DNA of 64,000 nt from PALSA-612 sp963791225. Lineage in GTDB: Bacteria; Actinomycetota; Thermoleophilia; Gaiellales; Gaiellaceae. The position numbers were made by a program, and so were the translations under genes. Below the pieces are notes generated by a model, which had not been told where the DNA came from, did not search any database, and saw nothing but the letters and a program-made list of their open reading frames with translations. The DNA lies in assembly GCA_963791225.1 (NCBI GenBank), contig CAWBRV010000003.1, positions 496,001 to 560,000 on the forward strand. Reading direction: 5' to 3'. Shown here piece after piece: positions 32,497-40,608 of the stretch; the first letter of the stretch is position 1, and every line of letters starts with the position of its first letter.

Positions 32497-33639
32497 TTAG
32501 CCGTTCAGGCTGACCGGGATGGAGAACAGGCGGCGTGTCGAGATGCCTCCGAGCAGGTCTTCGCCTGACTTCCGCGCGCGGACGAACATCGCGAGCAGCT
32601 GCTGCTTCTGGCTGACCGGGAAGCCGGCCAGCGTGCGGAAGCTGAGCTCGGCGAAGCCGTCAGAGCCGGTTGCCTGCTCGCCTGGTGTCGACAGCTGGTT
32701 GTAGGGCGTGGCGGTTACGTAGACGAGCGCGCCCTGTACGGAGCGGCCGCCGCAGGCGGAGACGTGGTAGCGCACGATGATCGTCTGCGCGCCACGGTGG
32801 ACCACGGGCGGGCTCGACTGTTGAACATCGATCAACAGCCGCGCCGGCGGCGTCACCGCATTCACCTGGATTGGACCCCGGCCAATCGGGCAGCCGCCTG
32901 TCGACGGAGGTGGCGTCGGGGTGATGACGGCGGTTGGCACCGAGGTGGCGGAGGTCGAGCCGCGCGTGTTCGTCGCGGTCACCCGGATGCGCAGCGTGGC
33001 GCCCGAATCGCTCGACGGAATCGTGTAGGTCGGCTTCGTTGCGCCACTGATGACGGAGCAACTGCCGCCGTTCTTGTCGCAGCGTCGCCAGGAATAGCCG
33101 TAGCTGATCGGCTGCGTGCCGGTCCAAGTGCCCGTGTTCGCCGTCAGCGTCTGACCGAGCTGGGGCGTTCCGGAGATCGTGGGCGGCGAGGTGAATCTCG
33201 GTACCGCAGCGGCTGCGACGATCGCCGTCGCGTTCGAAGCTGCGACCCCGCTCTCGTTGGCGCTGTTCGTGGCCGTGACACGCACACGGATCGTGCGGCC
33301 AACGTCAGCGTTTCGGAGCGTATAGCTGCTCGTGGTCGGCCCCGTGATCGCGGTGCAGTTCGATCCGTCTCCGCTCCCGCCGTTCGGCGGGCAGCGAAGC
33401 CACTGGAAGGCGTAATGGGTCGGGTTGTTCGACCACGTGCCGGTAGTCGCGGTCAGCGTCTCGCCCTTGAACGCCGAGCCGGAGATCTTCGGCTCTGTCT
33501 TGTTCACGGGTGCTGCCTGCGACCGCGCTGACCCCAACGTCGGGACGAGCAACGCCACTGCAACTGCCATCAGCGCTACCAGCGACCCGCCGAGCCACAC
33601 GACTCGTCTCGATCGGACGCGTTTCAATGCGTGAGACAT
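32497..33639 (-). CDS. secreted protein with two Ig-like repeats
   Basis: 380 residues: a signal peptide (RRVVWLGGSLVALMAVAVALLV), then two tandem Ig-like repeats of about 95 residues (PKISGSAFKGETLTATTGTW and PTISGTPQLGQTLTANTGTW). Each holds a WLRC / WRRC Cys and TIRVRVTATN / TLRIRVTATN. A unique C-terminal beta domain starts at CPIGRGPIQVN. Such repeats are common in thermoleophilian surface proteins. ATG 33639 follows gaaggag. It probably adheres to or decorates the cell surface; no enzymatic motif is seen. Confidence 0.75.
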   Translation of the reverse strand: MSHALKRVRSRRVVWLGGSLVALMAVAVALLVPTLGSARSQAAPVNKTEPKISGSAFKGETLTATTGTWSNNPTHYAFQWLRCPPNGGSGDGSNCTAITGPTTSSYTLRNADVGRTIRVRVTATNSANESGVAASNATAIVAAAAVPRFTSPPTISGTPQLGQTLTANTGTWTGTQPISYGYSWRRCDKNGGSCSVISGATKPTYTIPSSDSGATLRIRVTATNTRGSTSATSVPTAVITPTPPPSTGGCPIGRGPIQVNAVTPPARLLIDVQQSSPPVVHRGAQTIIVRYHVSACGGRSVQGALVYVTATPYNQLSTPGEQATGSDGFAELSFRTLAGFPVSQKQQLLAMFVRARKSGEDLLGGISTRRLFSIPVSLNG

Positions 33640-33812
33640 CTCCACTCCTTCGTTCGAGTTGTCAGTGGATCCGCGAAGAGCGAGTCAGCCGGGACGTCGA
33701 CCTCACGCGAATCGGGCCAACGCGTGGCCCGCGCACCGCCGAACACGGCAGTTAGCCGGTTCGCGAACGCGCCGGTACTCGCACCGTCCGGCACGACAAC
33801 CCGCATCTCCAT
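33624..33812 (-). CDS. possible small protein, truncated-looking
   Basis: A 62-residue frame, MEMRVVVPDGASTGAFANRL then AVFGGARATRWPDSREVDVPA, has the strand-helix-strand look of a small regulatory protein. The tail (TRTKEWRCLTH) runs into the ribosome-binding site and start of the Ig-like gene, as if the true 3' end were lost. ATG 33812 follows gagggaagggg. Low confidence. Confidence 0.35.
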   Translation of the reverse strand: MEMRVVVPDGASTGAFANRLTAVFGGARATRWPDSREVDVPADSLFADPLTTRTKEWRCLTH

Positions 33813-34144
33813 CCAGACCCCTTCCCTCAGATCGCCTGGTCCCCGACCAAGGCGCTACGGTCGGCTGAACACCATCCGACCCAGTTCGTTGAGGGTGGAT
33901 CTCCTGCGAAACCTCGTTCCTGAGACTCCGCGAAACTACTTGCAAAGCCGATTTAGCTACGGCCCGCACGAAAACCGTAGCACGACCCTTACCGCTCCGA
34001 TCGTGGGAAAACCCTCAGCCCGACCGCTCGAAACTACCCAAGTCGTCGTTCAGGAGGGAAGATGTAGCCCGCCTTGAGACTCGAGGGGCAAGGACGCCGG
34101 ACTTCCGTCGCCGGACAGGGGCACCTAGCCGGAGCGAACTCTGA
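33813..34144. other. intergenic, no gene seen
   Basis: 332 bases, less GC-rich than the flanks, with scattered short repeats of ctcgaaactac type but no open frame or RNA that I can support. Confidence 0.4.
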
Positions 34145-35524
34145 TTACGCCGGGATCTGCTCGAACTGCGCCGTGAAATGCCGAAGCGTCGGCGGCTCCC
34201 AGGTGATCCTGAGCCCGCGCAGGTCGGCGGACCGCTCGGCGATCTCGGCGCCGATCTCGATGACATAGTCGATATGGCTCTGGGTGTAGGTGCGGCGTGG
34301 GACGGCGAGCCGGACAAGATCCATGGCCGCCGGCGTCTCGCTTCCGTCGGGCCGTCGTCCGAACATGACGGTGCCGATCTCGCAGGCGCGGATTCCGCCG
34401 GTGACGTAGAGCGCGACCGCGAGCACCTGTCCGGGATACCGGAGCGGCGGGATGTGCGGCAGCGCCGCTCGTGCGTCGAGGTAGACGGCGTGCCCCCCGG
34501 CGGGTTGCAGCATCGGAAGGCCGGCGCGTTGCAGCCCTTCGCCGAGGTAGGCGGTGGAACGGATCCGGTAGCGGAGGTAGTCGTGGTCGACGGCCTCCTT
34601 GAGTCCCTGGGCGATCGCTTCCAGGTCGCGCCCGGCGAGGCCGCCGTATGTCGGGAAGCCTTCGGTGAGGATCCCGAGGTTACGGCAGCGATCCGCGAGC
34701 GCGTCATCGTTCAGAGCTAGCCATCCACCGATATTGGCGAGCGGGTCCTTCTTCGCGCTCATGGTCATCCCGTCGACGAGTGACGCCGTCTCGCGGACGA
34801 TGTCGGCAACCGCGACGTTGCCGTAACCAGGCTCTCGCTCACGAATGAACCAGGCGTTCTCGGCGAAGCGGCAGGCATCGAGGAAGAGCGGCAACTGATA
34901 GCGGTCGCAGATCGCCCGGACGCCGCGCAGGTTCTCGAGCGAGACCGGCTGGCCGCCGCCGGAGTTGTTCGTGATCGTCACGAACACGGCCGGCACGGCT
35001 TCGCGCCCCCGCTCGGCAATGAACGCGTCGAGCGCGTCCAGGTCCATGTTGCCCTTGAACGGATGCAACGTCGCCGGGTCGCGGCCCTCCGCTATGACGA
35101 GATCGACCGCCTCTGCGCCCGTGTACTCGATGTTCGCCCGCGTCGTGTCGAAGTGCGTGTTGTTCGGGAACGCCTTGCCGGGCCCACCCAGGACCGTGAA
35201 GAGGATCCGTTCGGCGGCGCGCCCCTGGTGTGTGGGCATCACGTGCTTGAACGGAAACAGCTCCTGCACGGCGTCGAGAAACACCGTCCATGACGGTGAA
35301 CCCGCGTAGCTCTCGTCGCCGTGCTGGACGGCAGCCCACTGGTCCCGCGACATCGCACCCGTGCCGGAGTCGGTCAACAGGTCGATCAGCACATCTCTGG
35401 CCTGCACTTTGAACAGGTTCAAGCCTGCTGCCTCGATCGCCCTCCGTCGCTCTGCCTCGGTGGTGATCCGGAGCGGCTCGACGGAGTGGATTCGGAACGG
35501 CTCGAAGATCGTTCTTGGCGTCAT
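34145..35524 (-). CDS. beta-eliminating lyase, tyrosine phenol-lyase-like
   Basis: A 459-residue PLP enzyme of the tryptophanase/tyrosine phenol-lyase family at the usual length. The PLP lysine lies in TMSAKKDPLANIGG (about residue 257). PTHQGRAAE and NNSGGGQPVS are family marks. The motif VPRRTYTQSH has the second Arg that in tyrosine phenol-lyase (Arg381, from memory) contacts the phenol, whereas tryptophanases have a small residue there. That favours tyrosine to phenol, pyruvate and ammonia. ATG 35524 overlaps the radical SAM stop (ATGA), so the two are coupled. Confidence 0.85.
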   Translation of the reverse strand: MTPRTIFEPFRIHSVEPLRITTEAERRRAIEAAGLNLFKVQARDVLIDLLTDSGTGAMSRDQWAAVQHGDESYAGSPSWTVFLDAVQELFPFKHVMPTHQGRAAERILFTVLGGPGKAFPNNTHFDTTRANIEYTGAEAVDLVIAEGRDPATLHPFKGNMDLDALDAFIAERGREAVPAVFVTITNNSGGGQPVSLENLRGVRAICDRYQLPLFLDACRFAENAWFIREREPGYGNVAVADIVRETASLVDGMTMSAKKDPLANIGGWLALNDDALADRCRNLGILTEGFPTYGGLAGRDLEAIAQGLKEAVDHDYLRYRIRSTAYLGEGLQRAGLPMLQPAGGHAVYLDARAALPHIPPLRYPGQVLAVALYVTGGIRACEIGTVMFGRRPDGSETPAAMDLVRLAVPRRTYTQSHIDYVIEIGAEIAERSADLRGLRITWEPPTLRHFTAQFEQIPA

Positions 35525-36678
35525 CGCATCACCGGTTGGTAAGGGCAGCCGGGGTCCTCGGCTAGCGCGTCGCCGCACTCGGCGTAGGCGCGTGCGCGCG
35601 AGCCGCCGCAAACTTGGGCGTACTCGCAGATGCCGCAGCGACCTCGGAAGCGCGCGTTGCGAAGCTGGCGCATGAGCGGGCTTTCGCGGTAGAGGTAGAC
35701 GAGGTCGTCGCGTTTGACGCTTCCGATCTTGAGCGGAAGGAAGCCGGCGGGGTAGACGTCGCCGTCGTGGGCGACGAAGATGATGCCCTTCCCGTCGCGG
35801 GTGCCTTTCGTCTGCGCGCGCGGCCTGGAGGTCGGCTCACCGAGGAGGTCGCGTAGCTGTCCGGAGAGGCGCGTGTAGAGCGGGCTTGCCGGCGGCGGGT
35901 GTCCTTCTCGTCGCCGGGCGGCCACACGGCGGAAGAACGGCGCCTCCACCGTGCGCACGATCGCGCCGTAGCATGAGGCGTCGTAGAGGAAGTGGCAGAC
36001 GTCGTCGTTCTGCTCGGGGCTGAGCTCCCGCAAGTGGTTTCCGCGTCCGGTGTGGATGAGGAAGAAGACCTCCCAGATCGCTGCGTCCCCGGCGGAGACG
36101 ATCGCCGCCAGCTTCGGCAGCTCATCGACGTTCTCGGGGCGGACGACCGTGTTCACCTGCACCGTGAATCCGTGTGAGCGGACGAGCCGGAGCGCGGCGA
36201 GCGTGGTCTCGAAGTGCCCGGCGACGCCCCGCAATCCCTCGTGCGTCTCTGGGGTGGCGCCGTCGAGGCTGATCGAAGCAACCTTGACGCCGGCATCATG
36301 AAGAGCACTCAGCAGGCCGGGCTCGAGCAGACGCGTGACGCTCGGTGAGACCGCGACCGGCAGTCCGAGCTTACGCGCCCTCGTGACCAGCTCGAGAAGA
36401 TCGGAACGGTTGAGGACGTCGCCGCCGGTGAGCACGAGCACCGGATACGGCCGACCGAAGCCGGTCAGCGACCGGAGGAAGCGGTCGGCTTGATCGAGCG
36501 AGAGCTCGCCCGGGAGCGGCGACGCGATCGCGGAGGCACGACAGTGCCGGCAGGCAAGCAGGCACGCTCGTGTTACCTCCCAGAAGACGAGCATCGGTCG
36601 TCGGTCCAGGTCGACTGAGGCGTGGCCTATTGCGCTCACGCCCAGTTGCAGCGGCTTCACGCCGTCTCGAGGCCGCAT
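35521..36678 (-). CDS. radical SAM/SPASM protein
   Basis: 385 residues. The radical SAM cluster Cys residues are in TRACLLACRHCRA (Cys39, 43, 46), the SAM-binding LVLTGGDVL follows, and the C-terminal SPASM-type auxiliary cluster region contains CGICEYAQVCGGSRARAYAECGD. The layout resembles the AhbD/NirJ-like or TIGR04053-type proteins. There is no precursor peptide gene that I can recognise nearby, so peptide modification is not supported. Translation is coupled to the tyrosine phenol-lyase-like gene, suggesting they act on the same metabolite. Confidence 0.83.
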   Translation of the reverse strand: MRPRDGVKPLQLGVSAIGHASVDLDRRPMLVFWEVTRACLLACRHCRASAIASPLPGELSLDQADRFLRSLTGFGRPYPVLVLTGGDVLNRSDLLELVTRARKLGLPVAVSPSVTRLLEPGLLSALHDAGVKVASISLDGATPETHEGLRGVAGHFETTLAALRLVRSHGFTVQVNTVVRPENVDELPKLAAIVSAGDAAIWEVFFLIHTGRGNHLRELSPEQNDDVCHFLYDASCYGAIVRTVEAPFFRRVAARRREGHPPPASPLYTRLSGQLRDLLGEPTSRPRAQTKGTRDGKGIIFVAHDGDVYPAGFLPLKIGSVKRDDLVYLYRESPLMRQLRNARFRGRCGICEYAQVCGGSRARAYAECGDALAEDPGCPYQPVMR

Positions 36679-36877
36679 CGGCGAAGAATCCCACGGCCCG
36701 GGAGAGAAGCATCAGGAGCCGACCCCTTCGAATCTGCGGGAAACTACGAAGCCCGACCGTTCTCATCGGTTGCCATCGGAGAGCCGAGTCCGCTCATCGG
36801 GGCTCCGGACCGTCACCTAGGTCGGTAGATCGCGGCAGTTCTGAGTCAGCGGGTGCCCTGATGCGGGTTGGACTGTT

Positions 36878-37123
36878 GTGAGAGATGTTTGCAGGGTGGT
36901 TGTGTTGAGGGTCACGCTGGTGGATGGCACCTTTCACGACATTGAGGTGCCGCTCGACTCTGCTGAGGAGGCGATGGAGGCGCTTCGGAACAGCCACGTT
37001 CCGTTCGGTGACGAGTGGATCCCGACCGGGTACGGCAGCCTCGTGCGCAGGTCGGCCATCATCTCGGCTCGGCCCGTAAAGCTGACCGCTGAAGGCGAGC
37101 GTGAGCATCACGACCGAAAATGA
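36878..37123 (+). CDS. small protein, unknown function
   Basis: 81 residues or slightly fewer: LRVTLVDGTFHDIEVPLDSAEEAMEALRNSHVPF, then EWIPTGYGSLVRRSAIISARPV. The alternation of strand, helix and strand looks like a real domain. The start (GTG 36878 or a GTG/TTG 18-27 bases later) is unresolved. It stands alone between the radical SAM gene and tRNA fragment 3. Confidence 0.5.
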   Translation: MRDVCRVVVLRVTLVDGTFHDIEVPLDSAEEAMEALRNSHVPFGDEWIPTGYGSLVRRSAIISARPVKLTAEGEREHHDRK

Positions 37124-37527
37124 CCCTGCCGGAGACTTGTTGCCGGCACTGATGCAGGGCCTCGGCCGGTGACGCGTACAGGACAGCCCTACCTGTCCGA
37201 GGCAAAGGCGCGCTCGCCCCAAACGAGTCCCTTTGGCTGGCCTCTCTCTTAGATGGGCCGGGCTGGACTCTGTAACGAAGCAGGGGCAACGGCGTGCAGT
37301 GTCCCAGTGATCCGTCTGTTGCTCCCTCTAAGTTCGTGTAACCATCAGAGACAACAAGCCAACTCCCCGTCCCGCTCTCTAAGCGGGCTTGCAAACCCCG
37401 TCTTCGTCAACACCCCGCTGCAGAGCTTCGCCGATCCCGCACGCCGCGTAAGTCGCTTCACCTTCCGCGGTCGATCTGCTGCGTCGAGTTCGGTTGCGGC
37501 CGAGCGCTAGGGCTGGACGGGCGGCGG
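37124..37527. other. gene-poor stretch with tRNA fragment 3
   Basis: 404 bases; the only recognisable element is the tRNA acceptor/T-arm fragment at 37254-37270. Confidence 0.4.
37254..37270 (-). pseudogene. 3' tRNA fragment, copy 3 (possible att remnant)
   Basis: tgggccgggctggactc is identical to the first 17 bases of the fragments at 27031 and 27716: acceptor 3' strand, T-stem 3' strand and part of the T loop. Homology stops inside the T loop. Confidence 0.55.
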
Positions 37528-38283
37528 TTGCTCCGGCGCCGGCGGCTCGGCCGGCGGAGAGGTCTCGACGGCAATCCGCGGGAGCAGGCGAGGAATCGGG
37601 TCGTCCACGCGTACGACCTGTTCGTGTGGCAGGACTGGATGGAGTCGATCGTCGCCGGCACCGACCTGGCGGGCCGCTACCCGCCTGGAGACAGCTTCCT
37701 AGACGAGTTCGAGCGCCGAGTCGCCTCTCACCGGGATCGGATCGTCGTCCACGCCGAGGACTTGCTGGAGACCCGCTGGAGCGGCGCGCCGATCGAGTTC
37801 GTGTTCGTGGACGCGATGAAGACGCCCACGCTCACGGCGGCGATAGCCCGGGAATTCTTCCCGTCTCTTGTCCCCGGGGCGGTCGTCGTCCATCAGGACT
37901 TCGTCTATCCGTGGTGCCCGTGGATCCATGTGCTCATGTTCAGGCTCCGGCACCGGTTCGAACCCTACGCCGCGATCCGCGCGTCGTACGGCGCTGCGTT
38001 CCGTGCGGTCGACGAGGTCGATCCGAACGAGGCTGAGACCGCCGGCTCGCTTCCGTGGGCTCGAGACGAAGTTGAAGGCGCGATCGAGTACGCAGCGGCC
38101 CTCTGCGATGGGGTCCGGCTGCCACGACTCATGGCAGCAAGGCTCGTGGGCCTGATCGTTGCCGGCCACGCTGCGGCGTTCGAAGAAGCCTCCGCCGACC
38201 CGCGCCTGGCGGCGTTCTCGGCCGATCCGGATCTCGCTGCCGCCCTCAGCTGGTGTCGCGACCGCCTTCCGGCACTAGGCTGA
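37528..38283 (+). CDS. N-terminally truncated class I methyltransferase-like protein
   Basis: The open frame is 251 codons, but the first 25 residues are an arginine-rich stretch (MLRRRRLGRRRG) unlike the rest. From about residue 30 the protein shows IEFVFVDAMKTPTLT, FFPSLVPGAVVVHQDFVYPWCPW, the second half of a Rossmann methyltransferase of the TylF/Methyltransf_24 style. The SAM-binding Gly-rich motif should precede it and is missing. I infer 5' truncation at the boundary with the tRNA-fragment region. The start is unknown. Confidence 0.5.
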   Translation: MLRRRRLGRRRGLDGNPREQARNRVVHAYDLFVWQDWMESIVAGTDLAGRYPPGDSFLDEFERRVASHRDRIVVHAEDLLETRWSGAPIEFVFVDAMKTPTLTAAIAREFFPSLVPGAVVVHQDFVYPWCPWIHVLMFRLRHRFEPYAAIRASYGAAFRAVDEVDPNEAETAGSLPWARDEVEGAIEYAAALCDGVRLPRLMAARLVGLIVAGHAAAFEEASADPRLAAFSADPDLAAALSWCRDRLPALG

Positions 38284-38290
38284 CGTATTC

Positions 38291-38310
38291 CGGATCGACA
38301 GTCCCTTGCT
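38291..38310 (+). repeat. 20-bp dispersed repeat, copy 1
   Basis: cggatcgacagtcccttgct matches 60066-60085 at 18 of 20 positions. A shorter match (agtcccttgc) lies near 31623. Each follows shortly after or near a gene end. Confidence 0.4.
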
Positions 38311-38559
38311 ACGAGCTTGGACTTGCCGTGCGGTCTTGCCTCTCGTCGACTCGGTCCTTCAGGCTCAGAGCGCTGAGAAGAGAACAAGACCGCAGTTGCG
38401 TCCACCTCGTTCGAGAAGGTTGGCTCGTCGGGCCATCTGAACAGAGCGGTCAGCCGTCGCGACAATCGACGGTGAGGTTTCATCCGCCAACTTGAAGTTG
38501 GTTGATCGGCGTTCCTCTTCACTAAAATCCCCATCCGGCTGCCGTTTCGGGTTGCGGAG

Positions 38560-39420
38560 TTAGGCCGCCTGCACTGCCTGGGCGAAGCAGCGCTTGACGA
38601 GCACCTGGACGAGGTTCGCCTTGTAGTCGGCCGAGCCGTTGCTGTCGTCAACGGGTTTGGCTGCCACGGCGGCGGCTTCGGCTGCCCGGTCGAGCGCCGG
38701 CCCTGCCAGAGCCTCCGAGCCTGCGAGGATTCGCTCCGCCTCCAGCGTCCGTACAGGTCGCGCTCCGACCGATCCGACTGCAATCCGGACATCCGCGATC
38801 ACGCCTGCCTCCTGCCGGAGGGCAACCGTGACGGTCGCCGCCGGGCGCTCGTGGAACGACAGCTTTTCGTGCGCGATCCGTGTTCCCGCCGGCCGGAGCG
38901 GGACTCGGATCGCGGCAAGCAACTCGCCCGGTTCGAGCGCGGTCTGGTACGGGCCAACCACGAACTCGGACAGCGGCAACCGCCGCCGCTCGTCTCGACC
39001 CCGGCGACACTCGACCTCTGCCTCGAGTGCGAGCAGGAACGTGGCGGGATCGGAGTGGGGATCCGAAAAGCAGAGGTTTCCGCCGAGCGTGCCCACGTTC
39101 CGGACGCGGATGTTGGCGACTCGCCGTTCCATCCGGGCGAGGGCCGGGAGCTGCTCGGCAATGAGCGGTGACTGCTCGAGCTCGCGGTGGGTGACGGTCG
39201 AGCCGATCACGATCGTGCCGTTCTCCATCCGGATGCCGGTCAACTCCTTGATGGGCTTGATGTCGATGAGATGCCCGTAGACGGCGTAGCCGAGCTTCAG
39301 CAGCAAGAGGAGCTCCGTGCCGCCGCAGTAGACGGCGGCGTCGTCCCCGTAGCGGCCGAGGAGTTCGCCGACCTCCTCCGCCGAGGAGGCGTGATGGAGG
39401 TCGAATGCCGGCAGCGTCAT
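38560..39420 (-). CDS. molybdenum hydroxylase FAD-binding (medium) subunit
   Basis: 286 residues of the CoxM/xanthine dehydrogenase FAD-subunit family: AVYCGGTELLLLLK (FAD pyrophosphate), then NIRVRNVGTLGGNLCFSDPHSD, the second FAD contact, and a C-terminal CO_deh_flav_C-like domain. It would pass electrons from the 2Fe-2S subunit (49377) and Mo subunit (49832), which are encoded in the opposite operon 10 kb away. The start is ATG 39420, overlapping the aminotransferase stop (ATGA). It is the last gene of the leftward operon. Confidence 0.85.
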   Translation of the reverse strand: MTLPAFDLHHASSAEEVGELLGRYGDDAAVYCGGTELLLLLKLGYAVYGHLIDIKPIKELTGIRMENGTIVIGSTVTHRELEQSPLIAEQLPALARMERRVANIRVRNVGTLGGNLCFSDPHSDPATFLLALEAEVECRRGRDERRRLPLSEFVVGPYQTALEPGELLAAIRVPLRPAGTRIAHEKLSFHERPAATVTVALRQEAGVIADVRIAVGSVGARPVRTLEAERILAGSEALAGPALDRAAEAAAVAAKPVDDSNGSADYKANLVQVLVKRCFAQAVQAA

Positions 39421-40595
39421 GACCGGGACGCGCCGATGTGGCCTGCGCTGGAGAGCTCCTGGAGCGCCGCTTCGATCCCGTCTCCGATGCGTACGGGTGC
39501 GCCGAGGTCGGCGAGCGTGCGACCGACGGCGGCGAGCCCGAGGACGGGGTAGAGCGATCGTGCGGTCGGTCCCATGTGTCCGATGCGGACGAGGTTGCCC
39601 GCGCCCTGCCCGGCCGAGATCATGACTCCGTAGCGCGCGCGGCAGTGGTCGCGTACCTGCGTGTCGGTCAGGCCGTTCGGGACGGTGAGGGCTGTGACGC
39701 ATGCCGCCGAGACGGCGTCGCTCGTCGGCCAGAGCTCGATCTCCATGGCCCTGGCGCCGGCGCGGCAGGTCGCGGCAGCTCGTTCGTGGCGGTCGAACGA
39801 CGCCTCGAGCCCTTCGTCCAGGATCTCGTCGCACGCAGCTTCGACTCCGTGGAGGTCGACGACCGAGGGGGTGAAAGGGAACTTGCCGGCCTCGAGCCAC
39901 TGCTCCTTCCAGTCGAGCATCGACAGAAACGAGGCGCGAGGGGCCATAGGGTTCGCACGGATCGCCGCCCAGGCGTCCTCGCTCACCGCCATGAGCGACA
40001 TGCCGGGCGGCCCCGCGAGGCACTTCTGCGGTCCCGCGACGCACACGTCGAGCTGCCATTCGTCCGGCCAGATCGGAATGCCTCCGAGCGACGATACGCA
40101 GTCGACGAGCGTGAGAGCGCCGTGTCTCTTCGCGATCGGTCCGATCTCAGCGACCGGGTTGAGCGTGCCCGACGGCGTTTCGGAATGGACGACGGTCACG
40201 AGCTCGATCTCCGGGTGCGCGTCGAGGAACCGGTCGACGTTCGCCGGATCGAGCGAGTCGTTGTACGGAACCTCGAGCTCGTGGAGTTCGGCGCCGAACC
40301 CGGTGAGCCAGTAGCCCATGCCCTTGCCGAAGACCCCCGAGACGAGGTTGAGCACGGGCATTCCGGGTCGGACCAGGGAGCGGGCGGCGGCTTCGAGCCC
40401 GAGTACGGCTTCGCCTTGCATGAGCAGGATGTCCTGCTTGGTCCGGAAGAGTTCCGCCACCTTGCGCTCGGTGCGCCGGAACGCCTCCAGGAAGACGGGG
40501 TCGTAGTGATAGGTGATCGGGGCGGCTTGTGCTGCGAGCACGCGGGCAGGCGCCATGGTCGGGCCGGCGCTGAGAGTGAAGTCGGGATCGTTCAC
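39417..40595 (-). CDS. pyridoxamine-pyruvate aminotransferase
   Basis: A 392-residue fold-type I aminotransferase. It converts pyridoxamine and pyruvate to pyridoxal and alanine, the entry step of vitamin B6 breakdown. From memory it follows the Mesorhizobium loti enzyme closely throughout: QGEAVLGLEAAA, NLVSGVFGKGMGYW, LEVPYNDSLDP, AGPQKCLAGPPG (Lys191, matching M. loti Lys197), APRASFLSMLDWK, FPFTPSV and RIGHMGPTA. Glu62 matches M. loti Glu68, and the Arg of RIGHMG matches Arg345; the position of Arg336 appears to be Gln (SAGQGAG) with a two-residue deletion. Ureidoglycine-glyoxylate aminotransferase (PucG) is a relative but fits less well. It sits downstream of the ABC permeases. Confidence 0.82.
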   Translation of the reverse strand: MNDPDFTLSAGPTMAPARVLAAQAAPITYHYDPVFLEAFRRTERKVAELFRTKQDILLMQGEAVLGLEAAARSLVRPGMPVLNLVSGVFGKGMGYWLTGFGAELHELEVPYNDSLDPANVDRFLDAHPEIELVTVVHSETPSGTLNPVAEIGPIAKRHGALTLVDCVSSLGGIPIWPDEWQLDVCVAGPQKCLAGPPGMSLMAVSEDAWAAIRANPMAPRASFLSMLDWKEQWLEAGKFPFTPSVVDLHGVEAACDEILDEGLEASFDRHERAAATCRAGARAMEIELWPTSDAVSAACVTALTVPNGLTDTQVRDHCRARYGVMISAGQGAGNLVRIGHMGPTARSLYPVLGLAAVGRTLADLGAPVRIGDGIEAALQELSSAGHIGASRS

Positions 40596-40608
40596 GTGGG
40601 CCTCCTTT

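Noticed and set aside
39417..40595. Ureidoglycine-glyoxylate aminotransferase and thus a purine degradation cluster
   Set aside because: The sequence follows pyridoxamine-pyruvate aminotransferase more closely, and four other B6 pathway families are in the same cluster.
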